This document shows positions 48,891 to 56,083 of a stretch of DNA of 64,000 bases, one piece after another. The DNA lies in NCBI GenBank assembly GCA_963835735.1, contig CAWIGP010000002.1, forward strand, positions 1,302,001 through 1,366,000. Reading direction: 5' to 3'. The position numbers and the translations under genes are program-made. The notes under the pieces were generated by a model that was given only the letters and a program-made list of their open reading frames with translations, was not told where the DNA came from and did no database searches. Origin of the DNA: DASQMT01 sp963835735. Its GTDB lineage: Bacteria > Actinomycetota > Thermoleophilia > Solirubrobacterales > Solirubrobacteraceae. Position 1 is the stretch's first letter. Every line of letters begins with the position of its first letter.

Positions 48891-48920
48891 AGTCTAGCGG
48901 CGAATCCGACTTTGTAACAA
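48891..48920 (-). promoter_or_regulatory. Probable atp operon promoter
   Basis: On the minus strand, TTGTTA (48915-48920), an 18-bp spacer and TAGACT (48891-48896) form a sigma-70-like promoter. The predicted leader is about 87 nt before the first ATG at 48797. The rest of the 203-bp gap between the atp genes and the cupredoxin-like gene shows no other feature. Confidence 0.6.
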
Positions 48921-49000
48921 CTTTGTGCGACCCGGCTCTAGCGGACGTCCCCACATGGAACCTCAATCCTGCTGCGGCGTCTACTACGCGGCGTGGGGGA

Positions 49001-49456
49001 TCAGTCGGGATCGACGCGCAGCTGCGCGATCTGCTCGCCCGCGTCCTCGAGCTCGACCTCGAAGATGCCGGTGATGGTGGCCGGGAACGAGAACGTGATC
49101 GTCTGGCCCGGCTCGATGTCCTTCATCAGGTCGTAGCCGTGGACGTGGACGTGGTCGGAGACGTCCGCGCGGACGCGGAACCGGATCGTGTCGCCCTCCT
49201 TGAAGCGCAGGTCGGTGACCTTGCCCTGCGTGACGAGCGGCGGCTTCGGCTCCGGCGTCGGTGTGGGTGTCGGCGTCTCGGTCGCCTCCGGCGTGCTCTC
49301 TTCGCCCGGCGAGGCGGTGGCGGTCGGCGTGGGCGTCGCGCCCGTGCCGGAGGCCTCCTGCTCGTCGTCGCCGGACGAGGCCAGCACGACGACGACCGCT
49401 ACGACGGCGATCGCAACCGCGATGGCTGCGAACGTGAGACGCTGCGCGCGGGACAC
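49001..49456 (-). CDS. Membrane-anchored cupredoxin-like protein
   Basis: About 151 residues. One N-terminal membrane helix is followed by a Thr/Pro/Glu-rich linker (about residues 28-70) and a single beta-sandwich domain (VSDHVHVHGYDLMKDIEPGQ ... TGIFEVELEDAGEQIAQLRV) like the cupredoxin_1 family. The domain lacks Cys and a full type 1 copper set, so copper binding is doubtful. GTG 49456 is favoured over TTG 49465 because a -10-like TACATT (49464-49469) lies 7 nt before it. The divergent DUF3891 gene starts only 14 nt away. Confidence 0.75.
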   Translation of the reverse strand: MSRAQRLTFAAIAVAIAVVAVVVVLASSGDDEQEASGTGATPTPTATASPGEESTPEATETPTPTPTPEPKPPLVTQGKVTDLRFKEGDTIRFRVRADVSDHVHVHGYDLMKDIEPGQTITFSFPATITGIFEVELEDAGEQIAQLRVDPD

Positions 49457-49470
49457 GGAGTTCAATGTAG

Positions 49471-50277
49471 TTGCTGAGCCGCGACGACCTCATCATCGGC
49501 CAGCCGGCGCACGCGTGGGTGTCGGGCCAACTCGCGCGGGCGTGGGGCAACGAGTCGTTCCCGGCGCCGGCCCCGCGCGAGCCGGTCTGCCTCGCCGCCG
49601 AGCAGCACGACGTCGGCTGGGCGGATGCGGACCTCGCGCCCACGCTCGGCCCGGCCGGGCGGCCGCTGGCCTTCCTCGAGTACCCGCGCGCGGAGCATGT
49701 CGCGATCTGGCGCGAGGCGCCGGTGCGGCTGCTGGCGCAGTCGCGCTACGCCGCGCTGCTGGTCTCGCTGCACGGGACGTCGCTGTATCAGCGGGTCGAT
49801 CCCGAGCGATACGAGCCGGCGGTGGCGGCGGCGATCCGGGACTACGTGCGGGGCCAGCGCGACCTGCAGGCGGAGCTCGCCGCCGGTCTGGATCCGGACG
49901 AGGTCGACCGCAACCGGCGCCTGATCCTCGCCTGGGACCGCCTCTCGCTCGCGCTCTGCCACGGTGACGCGACGCCACTCGAGGGCGTTCCGGCCGGCGG
50001 CGGCCTCGCGGCGATCCGTGTGGAGCCGATCGCCGAGGCGGTCGCGGGCCCCGCCGAGTCCACCGATCGCGCCGTCATCCGGGACGACCACGCGGTGCCT
50101 CCCGGCGTGCCTACGGCCGCCTTCACGCTCGCGCCGTGGCCGTTCGCGGCGGACCGGGTCGTCGTCGGCTGCGAGGCGCGCAGGCTGCCGGGTTCGTTCA
50201 CCGATCCGGCGGAGCTGCGTGCGGCGCTCGCACAGGCCCCGTGGGTGCCGCTGCGGTTCGCGCTCAGCCCAGGTTGA
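49471..50277 (+). CDS. DUF3891 family protein
   Basis: Protein of 268 residues of unknown function. Family-like elements are the QPAHAWVSGQLARAWG opening, EQHDVGWADAD, SLHGTSLY and LAWDRLSLALCHGD. The His and Asp spacing (QHDVGW, LHG, CHGD) suggests an HD-like metal-dependent hydrolase, which is inference. The start TTG 49471 has no Shine-Dalgarno sequence. Its 3' end overlaps the convergent MFS gene by 14 nt. Confidence 0.8.
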   Translation: MLSRDDLIIGQPAHAWVSGQLARAWGNESFPAPAPREPVCLAAEQHDVGWADADLAPTLGPAGRPLAFLEYPRAEHVAIWREAPVRLLAQSRYAALLVSLHGTSLYQRVDPERYEPAVAAAIRDYVRGQRDLQAELAAGLDPDEVDRNRRLILAWDRLSLALCHGDATPLEGVPAGGGLAAIRVEPIAEAVAGPAESTDRAVIRDDHAVPPGVPTAAFTLAPWPFAADRVVVGCEARRLPGSFTDPAELRAALAQAPWVPLRFALSPG

Positions 50278-51961
50278 TGCCCAGCGCCTCGAGCAGGCCG
50301 CCGACCGAGCGCGGGTCGACGCCGTGCGCGCGCTCGTACGCGCGCGCGTAGTCCTCGTCGGCGAGCGCGAGCGCGAGCTCCTCACGCGACGAGCCGAAGC
50401 GGCACGCCGCGCGATCGAGCGCCGCGAGCGCCTGGTCCTGGAGGAAGCCCTCGATGCCACCGGTGTCGGGCAGCTGGCGGTCGGCGCACGGATCGGCGAT
50501 CACGACCGGCTCCGGCCTGACCTGCGGCCGGATGATCGCGTGCAGCGCCGGCAACGCGAGCGCCGCGGCGGCGGCGCCGATCGCCATGCTCCGCCCGGCG
50601 GCGCTGCGCGGCATAACCGCGACCGCCCCGATCAGCGCGAGCCCGCCCGCGATCAGGAACGGGATCCGGAACGACGCGTCGATCCCGTCCACGAGCGTGT
50701 CGTCGGCGCGCTGGCTCAGCTCGGCGTACTCGCGCCGCTCCTCGGGGTCGTCCGCGAAGCGGCCGGCCTGCTCGTCGAGCGCCCGCCGCAGCCCGTCACG
50801 CGGGTCGACCGGGTCGAGGTCGGCGACGAGCGCGCCGGCGATCTCGATCTTGTCGAGCGGCGGCAGCTGCGCGTCGAGGATCAGCGCCGCGCCGCGCTCG
50901 CGCACGTCGACGACGGCGTCGTCGAGCTGCGCCGCCGCGACCGGCGCGAGCAGCACCAGCGCGACCGTGATGCCGGCGTGCCGGATCGAGAGCAGCGAAG
51001 CGGCCTGGCCCGGAGTCCGCTCCGGCAGCAGTTCGCCGGCGAGCGCCGGCAGGGCCATGCCCATGCCGATACCCGCGAGCACCTGCGGCGCGATGATCCA
51101 TGGCACCGTCGCGTCGGGCAACACCGCGAGCGCGAGCACCCCGGCGCCCACGAACGCGCACCCGGCGCTCGCCCGCACGGCGGCCTCACCGCGGATGCGA
51201 GAGCCTGCCAGCGCAGCGACCGGCAGCACCGACACGGCGGCGGCGGCCGCGAGCGGCTCGACCGACCAGCCGGAGACGAGCAGCAGCACGAGCAGGAACA
51301 GCACGCCGGTGAGCGCCGCCGATACCGCGGCGAGCGCGACGATCGCCCCAGTCCGCCCGGCGGTCGCCCCCGCCGGGCCGACCGCCACGGCGCCCTCAGC
51401 CGCCGCCGGAACGGCCTCACCCTCCGCCACGCGCTCCACCGGCGCCACCAGGCAGGCGACGGCGGCCGCAAGCGCAACCGGCACCTGGGCGAGGAAGATC
51501 GCGCGCCAGTCGAACGCCTGCGTCAGCGCCCCGCCGAGTGCCGGCCCGACGGCCGCACCGAACACTGCGGCCGCGATCCACAGTCGATCGGCGCGCTCGG
51601 CTCCGGGCAGACGCAGGTACGCGAATCCGGCGACGAGCGCCCCGGCCGCGCCGACCGCTTGCACAGCGCGGAACGCGAGCATCGGGCCGATCGTCTCCGG
51701 CGTCGCGCACAGCGCGCCGGCGACCGCGAACAGCCCGAAACCGGCGACGCCCAGCGTGCGGTACGAGACGCGACCGGCGAGCCACGCGGCGGCCGGGAGG
51801 GCGGCGGCCAGCACGAGCGTGTATACGCCGATCACAGCAGCGACGCCTTCGACCGTCGTGTCGAGGTCGACGAGCATCGGCGGCAGCGCGAGCGTCACGA
51901 CCGACGCATCGGCGAGCGCCAGCCCGGCGCCTATCGCGATAAGTACGCGGAGGACTGGCAT
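50264..51961 (-). CDS. MFS transporter with large C-terminal region
   Basis: Major facilitator carrier of 565 residues with about 14 hydrophobic segments, including ADASVVTLALPPMLVDLDTT and AFRAVQAVGAAGALVAGFAY, typical of EmrB-like exporters. Between the late helices a soluble segment of roughly 90 residues is inserted (LPPLDKIEIAGALVADLDPV to RADDTLVDGIDASFRIP), and a soluble tail of about 70 residues follows the last helix. The substrate is unknown. The start ATG 51961 was chosen over Met codons 5' of it because the first helix follows directly. Confidence 0.85.
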   Translation of the reverse strand: MPVLRVLIAIGAGLALADASVVTLALPPMLVDLDTTVEGVAAVIGVYTLVLAAALPAAAWLAGRVSYRTLGVAGFGLFAVAGALCATPETIGPMLAFRAVQAVGAAGALVAGFAYLRLPGAERADRLWIAAAVFGAAVGPALGGALTQAFDWRAIFLAQVPVALAAAVACLVAPVERVAEGEAVPAAAEGAVAVGPAGATAGRTGAIVALAAVSAALTGVLFLLVLLLVSGWSVEPLAAAAAVSVLPVAALAGSRIRGEAAVRASAGCAFVGAGVLALAVLPDATVPWIIAPQVLAGIGMGMALPALAGELLPERTPGQAASLLSIRHAGITVALVLLAPVAAAQLDDAVVDVRERGAALILDAQLPPLDKIEIAGALVADLDPVDPRDGLRRALDEQAGRFADDPEERREYAELSQRADDTLVDGIDASFRIPFLIAGGLALIGAVAVMPRSAAGRSMAIGAAAAALALPALHAIIRPQVRPEPVVIADPCADRQLPDTGGIEGFLQDQALAALDRAACRFGSSREELALALADEDYARAYERAHGVDPRSVGGLLEALGINLG

Positions 51962-52043
51962 CGTCACGCACATCCTGACCGGGCGGGAACTCGGCGGCGA
52001 CTGGGGCGACCCCGTCGTCGCCGGGTGGGGGCAGCCGTATGGG

Positions 52044-52670
52044 TCAGGCCGCCGAGGGCCATTCGGCCCAGCTGGGCTCGGCGAAGCGGAACGGCTCCCC
52101 GGCGCGCCACGTCTCGAGCGCCTCATGCGGCGCGCCGCGCCGGCGCACGCGCTCGAGCAGCCCGAGCGGCGGGCGGCCGCCGTCGGCGGTCAGCGACGCC
52201 GGCACGTCGACCGTGCTGAGCGGCTCGACGAGGTACGGCGCCGCCGCCCGCTCGCCGAACAGCACGACGTTGTCGGTACCGGGCAGCGCCGCGCTCGGCA
52301 CGATCGCGCCCGCGACCCGGTCGGCGCGGAGCCGATCGGCCAGCCGGTGGCAGGCGCGCAGGTCGTCGGAGACGAGATCGCCCGGCCGCAGCCCGTACGC
52401 GCCGGCCTCCTCGAACCCGATCCGCGCGAGGGCGGCGAGGTCGAGCCGGAGCGCCCATGTCCGGTGCCGCACGAGCGCGAGCTGCTCGCGCGTGCGCAGG
52501 TCCGACGCCCGCATGAACTCCGCCCAGGGCCCGAGCGGATGCAGGCACAGATACTGCGTGGCCGACCCCTCGGTCATGCGGTGGAAGCGCCCGGCGACGC
52601 GGCTCGGCTCGGTCCGCAGCGGCCGCCGCCACGAGGCGAGCCGATAGGCGGCCACGAGCGCGTCGCTCAC
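52044..52670 (-). CDS. RES-domain toxin (NAD+ phosphorylase family)
   Basis: Protein of 208 residues matching the RES family, whose members (MbcT, ParT) degrade NAD+ or modify PRPP synthetase. Landmarks are AAYRLASWRR, GRFHRMTEGSATQYLCLHP, GPWAEFMR, LACHRLAD-type helix DDLRACHRLADRL, and VPSAALPGTDNVVLFGER, which include the conserved Arg, Glu and Ser. GTG 52670 overlaps the antitoxin stop by 4 nt (GTGA), the usual antitoxin-first layout. Confidence 0.85.
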   Translation of the reverse strand: MSDALVAAYRLASWRRPLRTEPSRVAGRFHRMTEGSATQYLCLHPLGPWAEFMRASDLRTREQLALVRHRTWALRLDLAALARIGFEEAGAYGLRPGDLVSDDLRACHRLADRLRADRVAGAIVPSAALPGTDNVVLFGERAAAPYLVEPLSTVDVPASLTADGGRPPLGLLERVRRRGAPHEALETWRAGEPFRFAEPSWAEWPSAA

Positions 52671-53332
52671 GCGAACGCCGTGCTCCGGGTCGAGCCCGCC
52701 GCGAGCAGTAGATCGGGCAGCCGGACCGGATCGGCGAGCAGCTCGCGCGGCGTCGAGCCGCCCAGCTCCGGCCGCGGCCAGTCGAACCACGCGACCACGC
52801 CGGCGGGCGTGAACGCGTGCCGCAACTGCCCGACGAGCCGCGCGACCGCGCGCAGCCGGCGCGCGTCGTCACCCTCCGGCTGCGTCCGCTCGCGCGGTGA
52901 GATCCAGCGCTGGAAGCGGCGCAGGTCGATCCCGAGCAGTTCGGCCAGATCGCGCTGCGGCACCTCGACCGCGCCGGCCAGCCAGCGGGCGAGTTCCTTC
53001 GGCGTGCGCGCGTCGCCGACCTCCTCGGCCTCGCCGAGTGCGGCGAGGGCGTGGCTGAGCCGCTCGAGCGCGACCCGCAGCGCATCGCGCGCACCGTCAT
53101 CCACCGCGCCCTGCGCGTCGAGCACCGCCCGGTGCACGAGCAGCGCGAGGTAGGGGTCGGCCGCCGTCCAGCGTTCCAGCGGCGTCGCGCGCACCGCGGC
53201 GCTCAGCCCCGCGACGGCGCCGCCGAAGTCGTCCGGCACGCTCGGCTCGCCGGCCAGCCGGTCGTTGAGCGCGTCAACCGCCGCGGCCGCCGCGGCCGGC
53301 TGCGCGAGATCGAGCACTTCTGTCGTCGCCAT
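52667..53332 (-). CDS. Xre/MbcA/ParS-type antitoxin with long N-terminal extension
   Basis: Partner of the RES toxin, 221 residues. The C-terminal half has an Xre-like helix-turn-helix (VPQRDLAELLGIDLRRFQRW) and a toxin-binding domain (GGSTPRELLADPVRLPDLL) of the MbcA/ParS/DUF2384 family. About 110 N-terminal Ala- and Leu-rich helical residues are extra compared with MbcA. A -10-like TACAAT lies 6 nt before the ATG and a palindrome covers the start codon, so it probably represses itself. Confidence 0.85.
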   Translation of the reverse strand: MATTEVLDLAQPAAAAAAVDALNDRLAGEPSVPDDFGGAVAGLSAAVRATPLERWTAADPYLALLVHRAVLDAQGAVDDGARDALRVALERLSHALAALGEAEEVGDARTPKELARWLAGAVEVPQRDLAELLGIDLRRFQRWISPRERTQPEGDDARRLRAVARLVGQLRHAFTPAGVVAWFDWPRPELGGSTPRELLADPVRLPDLLLAAGSTRSTAFA

Positions 53333-53350
53333 GACGTCATTGTACGTCAC
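53331..53350. promoter_or_regulatory. Palindromic operator/promoter of RES-Xre module
   Basis: ATGACGTCAT (53331-53340) is a perfect 10-bp palindrome overlapping the antitoxin start codon. A second TACGTCA half-site follows at 53343-53349. Between them, on the minus strand, is TACAAT (53339-53344), a good -10. Confidence 0.6.
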
Positions 53351-53413
53351 GACGACGACAGAGAGCATGGCCTGAGACGATTCGCGCGCTCGACCCGCGA
53401 CCGAGGAGGACCG

Positions 53414-53845
53414 ATGGCGATCAGGACGGCGACGGCGGAGTGGAAGGGCGACCTGGCCGGCGGCGGCGGCACGTTCAAGAGCGCCTCCGGGGTCATCGAG
53501 GGCGCGTACTCGTTCGGGACACGCTTCGAGGAGGAGCCGGGGACCAACCCCGAGGAGCTGATCGCCGCCGCACACGCGAGCTGCTTCTCGATGGCGCTCT
53601 CGCTGATCCTCAGCAACGGCGGCAACGTGCCGGACTCGATCCGGACCGAGGCAAGGGTCCAGCTCCTCAAGCAGGGCGAGGGCTTCGGGATCACGCGGAT
53701 CGAGCTCGCCACCGTGGGTCGCGTGCCGGGCATCGACGAGGCAGGCTTCCAGCAGGCCGCGGAGGCGGCGAAGGAGAACTGCCCGATCTCCAAGGCGCTC
53801 GCCGCGGTGCCGGAGATCACGGTCGACGCGCGGCTCGAGAGCTAG
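53414..53845 (+). CDS. OsmC-family peroxiredoxin
   Basis: Organic hydroperoxide reductase-type protein, 143 residues. The redox cysteines are Cys57 (HASCFSMAL) and Cys123 (ENCPISKAL), and the N-terminal Glu/Arg region GTRFEEEPGTNPEELIAAAH is typical of OsmC. It is soluble and protects against fatty-acid and organic peroxides with thiol partners. ATG 53414 has GAGGAGG just upstream. It is divergent from the antitoxin and overlaps the convergent cupin by 4 nt. Confidence 0.93.
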   Translation: MAIRTATAEWKGDLAGGGGTFKSASGVIEGAYSFGTRFEEEPGTNPEELIAAAHASCFSMALSLILSNGGNVPDSIRTEARVQLLKQGEGFGITRIELATVGRVPGIDEAGFQQAAEAAKENCPISKALAAVPEITVDARLES

Positions 53846-54210
53846 CCGGGAGCCGTCAACACGGTGTCGTCGTGCGAGTACGGCGGCGCGCAGCAGCACA
53901 GGAGCACCAGCGGCTCGGCGCCGTCGTTGACGAGCTGGTGCTCGGCGCCGGGCGGGATGACGACGCAGTCGCCCGCGCGTACCGCCGCCTCCTCGCCGGC
54001 GAGGACCATCCGGCCCGCGCCGGCTGTGAACAGGTAGATCTCCTCCGACGTGCGGTGGTAGTGCGCCTCGGTCGTCGCGCCCGGCGGCACGACGGCCTGG
54101 GCGAGCGACTGGTGGGCGGCGTTGCCGGTCGGGACGCCGGCGAGCTCGCGGATCTCTGACCCGTCGAGCGTGATGAACGGCTCGCGCTGCTCCAGGCGGA
54201 CGACGTCCAC
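53842..54210 (-). CDS. Cupin-domain protein
   Basis: Single small beta-barrel (cupin_2) of 122 residues. Metal-site motif 1 is EAHYHRTSEEIYLFTAG and motif 2 is VRAGDCVVIPPGAEHQL; the His and Glu ligands are present. The function is unknown; small cupins can be isomerases, dioxygenases or sensors. Three consecutive Cys (LLCCCAPPY) near the C-terminus are unusual. The start is GTG 54210. Confidence 0.9.
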   Translation of the reverse strand: MDVVRLEQREPFITLDGSEIRELAGVPTGNAAHQSLAQAVVPPGATTEAHYHRTSEEIYLFTAGAGRMVLAGEEAAVRAGDCVVIPPGAEHQLVNDGAEPLVLLCCCAPPYSHDDTVLTAPG

Positions 54211-54224
54211 GCCCGGGAGCGTAA

Positions 54225-54256
54225 CGGCCCGCCCCCCGGGGGAAGGGGGCGGGCCG
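54225..54256. terminator. Strong GC hairpin, probable terminator
   Basis: Perfect 12-bp arms (CGGCCCGCCCCC at 54225-54236, GGGGGCGGGCCG at 54245-54256) with an 8-nt loop, between the small 60-residue gene and the cupin gene. No long T tract follows on either side. It may end the long minus-strand operon or act in a Rho-dependent or bidirectional way. Confidence 0.6.
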
Positions 54257-54318
54257 CTGGGATCTAGCTTTCGCCTGCCAGGCGAGACGCTCGTTCCTCG
54301 CGCTCGCCTTCGGCGACG

Positions 54319-54501
54319 TTAGATCGCCTTACGAGCCGACTCGGGGTCAAGCCGGCGGGCCAGCCGCGCCGCGACGTACGCGACCCGGCCGCGGATGGGC
54401 GGCGGGTGTTTGCGACGCCTGGGGACTGGGACGCGCTGCGCGCGTCGGACGCGGTCAGCGGCCTCGGCGCGGTACAGCTCTTGGTGCAGACCGGAATGCA
54501 T
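54319..54501 (-). CDS. Small basic protein of unknown function
   Basis: Sixty residues from ATG 54501: MHSGLHQELYRAEAADRVRR, a very basic middle, and a helical end (VAYVAARLARRLDPESARK). GAGGAG lies about 10 nt upstream. Short proteins of this shape (a Met-His/Ser-Glu-Leu helix, basic linker, second helix) recur in actinobacteria, but I know no function. It is preceded by a long structured leader and a 33-codon reading frame, and followed by a strong hairpin. Confidence 0.6.
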   Translation of the reverse strand: MHSGLHQELYRAEAADRVRRAQRVPVPRRRKHPPPIRGRVAYVAARLARRLDPESARKAI

Positions 54502-54544
54502 GATGGTGAGACTCCTCGATAGATCGGGGGTTTTGATTGTTGAG

Positions 54545-54616
54545 GAGCCGCCCGCGAGCGCAAGCGCACGGCGGGTGGGAGCGCAACCACGATGGGCAGC
54601 GATCGGCGGGCGGCTC
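54545..54616 (-). promoter_or_regulatory. Structured leader of the small basic protein gene
   Basis: Perfect 11-bp inverted repeat (GAGCCGCCCGC at 54545-54555, GCGGGCGGCTC at 54606-54616) enclosing 50 nt, 43 nt upstream of the start codon on the minus strand. Such a long leader is unusual in this gene-dense window and could be an attenuator or a small RNA. Confidence 0.45.
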
Positions 54617-54657
54617 AAGGCCCGCGGACGTACTGCGGCTAGCTGGAAATCAGCCGG

Positions 54658-54759
54658 CTAGGAGACGCGCATGTGGGCGAGCAGATCCGTAAAAACAAGC
54701 GCACGCGCGCCAGGAGCCCAATTCTGGGTCCGTTTGTCAAAGCACGTGGGTGTAGTCAT
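54658..54759 (-). CDS. Possible 33-residue leader peptide
   Basis: ATG 54759 with a strong AGGAGG about 13 nt upstream opens a 33-codon frame, MTTPTCFDKRTQNWAPGARA, ending in LLAHMRVS and TAG. It lies upstream of the structured leader and the small basic protein. No run of one amino acid marks it as a classical attenuator peptide. It may be a regulatory upstream frame, an independent microprotein, or chance. Confidence 0.35.
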   Translation of the reverse strand: MTTPTCFDKRTQNWAPGARALVFTDLLAHMRVS

Positions 54760-54843
54760 TCGGTCTGCTCACCTCCTGCTGCAAAGATCGCGTCACGGTT
54801 ACGTAGGAGCGACCGTACCAGGCCAGAGGGGGTTTGCGCAAGC

Positions 54844-54861
54844 GATTCGAGGGTTCGAATC
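54844..54861. terminator. Hairpin just after the GlcNAc-1-P transferase gene
   Basis: Perfect 7-bp arms GATTCGA / TCGAATC around a 4-nt loop, 6 nt past the stop codon of the minus-strand gene. No T run follows, so termination or mRNA 3' protection is a guess. No other function is seen in this stretch. Confidence 0.4.
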
Positions 54862-54867
54862 CGAAAT

Positions 54868-56034
54868 TCACCGATGCTCTTCCAATGCTCGAAACTCGCC
54901 GGTCTCGAGCTCGCGCTCGACCTCGGCGTCGATCTCGTGCTCGGTCGTGTCGGGGTCCGCATGGCGCAGCTGCCAGGCACGCAGCCGGCGCAGCTTGAGG
55001 ATCTCGAGCACGAGCACGAGATACACGCTCGCCGCCAGCGCGACCGCGAAGAACGCGCCCATCACGAGCGACCACCCCAGGTGCAGGTGGCCGGAGTTGT
55101 CGGAATACGGCACGAATCGCAGCGCGACCGCGAGACCCGCCATCGTGACCGTCCACGCGTACAGGTACAGCACCGTGCGGCGCTGCGAGAAGCCGATCCG
55201 GTGGAAGCGGTGGTGGAAGTGGTTGGAGTCGGCGCGGTACACCGGCCGCCCGTACTTGATCCGCTTGGCGACGACAAAGCCCGTGTCGAGGAACGGCACG
55301 GCCAGCACGACCAGCGGCACGATCAGCGCGATCACGGCGTTCGTCTTGAGCGAGCCCTCGACGATCACGCCGCCCAACAGCAGCCCGAGCAGCATCGCGC
55401 CGCAATCACCCATGAAGACCGACGCCGGATGGAAGTTGTGCACGAGGAACCCGATCGCCGCACCGGCGGTGATCGCCGCGAGCACACCGGCGGCGTCCGC
55501 CCCGAGGTCGAACGCGATGATCGCGAACGCCGCCGCGGAGATCGCGCACACCCCGGCGGCGAGGCCGTCGATGCCGTCGGAGAAGTTGACGACGTTCATC
55601 AGCGCCACGAGCCCGATCAGCGTCAGCAGGTCGCCGGTCTGGTTGAAATCCACGCGGCCGAGGAACGGGATCGTGGCGGACTCCATCGTCACGCCCGACA
55701 GGACGAGCACGAGCGCCGCGCCGACCTGGCCGGCCAGCTTGAGGCCCGCGTTCAACTCGTGCCAGTCGTCGATCGCCCCGACCGCCGTGATCACCGCCGC
55801 GCCGCCGAGGATCCCGCGCATGCTCGACGACATCGGCACGAACAGCAGCGCCGCCACGAGCACCGCGCCGAAGATCGCCAGCCCGCCGAGCAGCGGCGTG
55901 GCCTCGCGCGCGAGGCCACGCTCCTTGACCGCGTCGACCGCGCCGACGCGCCGCGCGAGCCGCGCGACGTGCGGCGTGAGCAGCGCCGCCACGGCGAGGG
56001 CGACGAGGAAGCCGAGCAGGGCGTCGTCCTTCAT
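54868..56034 (-). CDS. Undecaprenyl-phosphate GlcNAc-1-phosphate transferase (WecA/TagO/MraY superfamily)
   Basis: Polytopic enzyme of 388 residues, about 11 helices, that starts lipid-linked glycan synthesis at the membrane. Signature loops are AIDDWHELNAGLKLAGQ, VNFSDGIDGLAAG, VFMGDCGAMLLG and the His-rich DSNHFHHRFHRIGFSQRRT. The closing charged tail is typical of WecA/TagO rather than MraY. It follows glyA after 49 nt on the same strand and could supply the primed lipid for the polysaccharide or an arabinogalactan-like wall polymer. Confidence 0.92.
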   Translation of the reverse strand: MKDDALLGFLVALAVAALLTPHVARLARRVGAVDAVKERGLAREATPLLGGLAIFGAVLVAALLFVPMSSSMRGILGGAAVITAVGAIDDWHELNAGLKLAGQVGAALVLVLSGVTMESATIPFLGRVDFNQTGDLLTLIGLVALMNVVNFSDGIDGLAAGVCAISAAAFAIIAFDLGADAAGVLAAITAGAAIGFLVHNFHPASVFMGDCGAMLLGLLLGGVIVEGSLKTNAVIALIVPLVVLAVPFLDTGFVVAKRIKYGRPVYRADSNHFHHRFHRIGFSQRRTVLYLYAWTVTMAGLAVALRFVPYSDNSGHLHLGWSLVMGAFFAVALAASVYLVLVLEILKLRRLRAWQLRHADPDTTEHEIDAEVERELETGEFRALEEHR

Positions 56035-56083
56035 GGGCGCCAGAGAGGATCGCAGGACCGGCGGCGAGCGCCGGCGGGCGCCG

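Noticed and set aside
54835..54870. GGTTCGAATCC, like a tRNA T-arm, suggesting a tRNA or att site
   Set aside because: The flanking stem does not pair as a T-stem and no acceptor, D or anticodon arms are found; the sequence is better explained by the 7-bp hairpin GATTCGA/TCGAATC.
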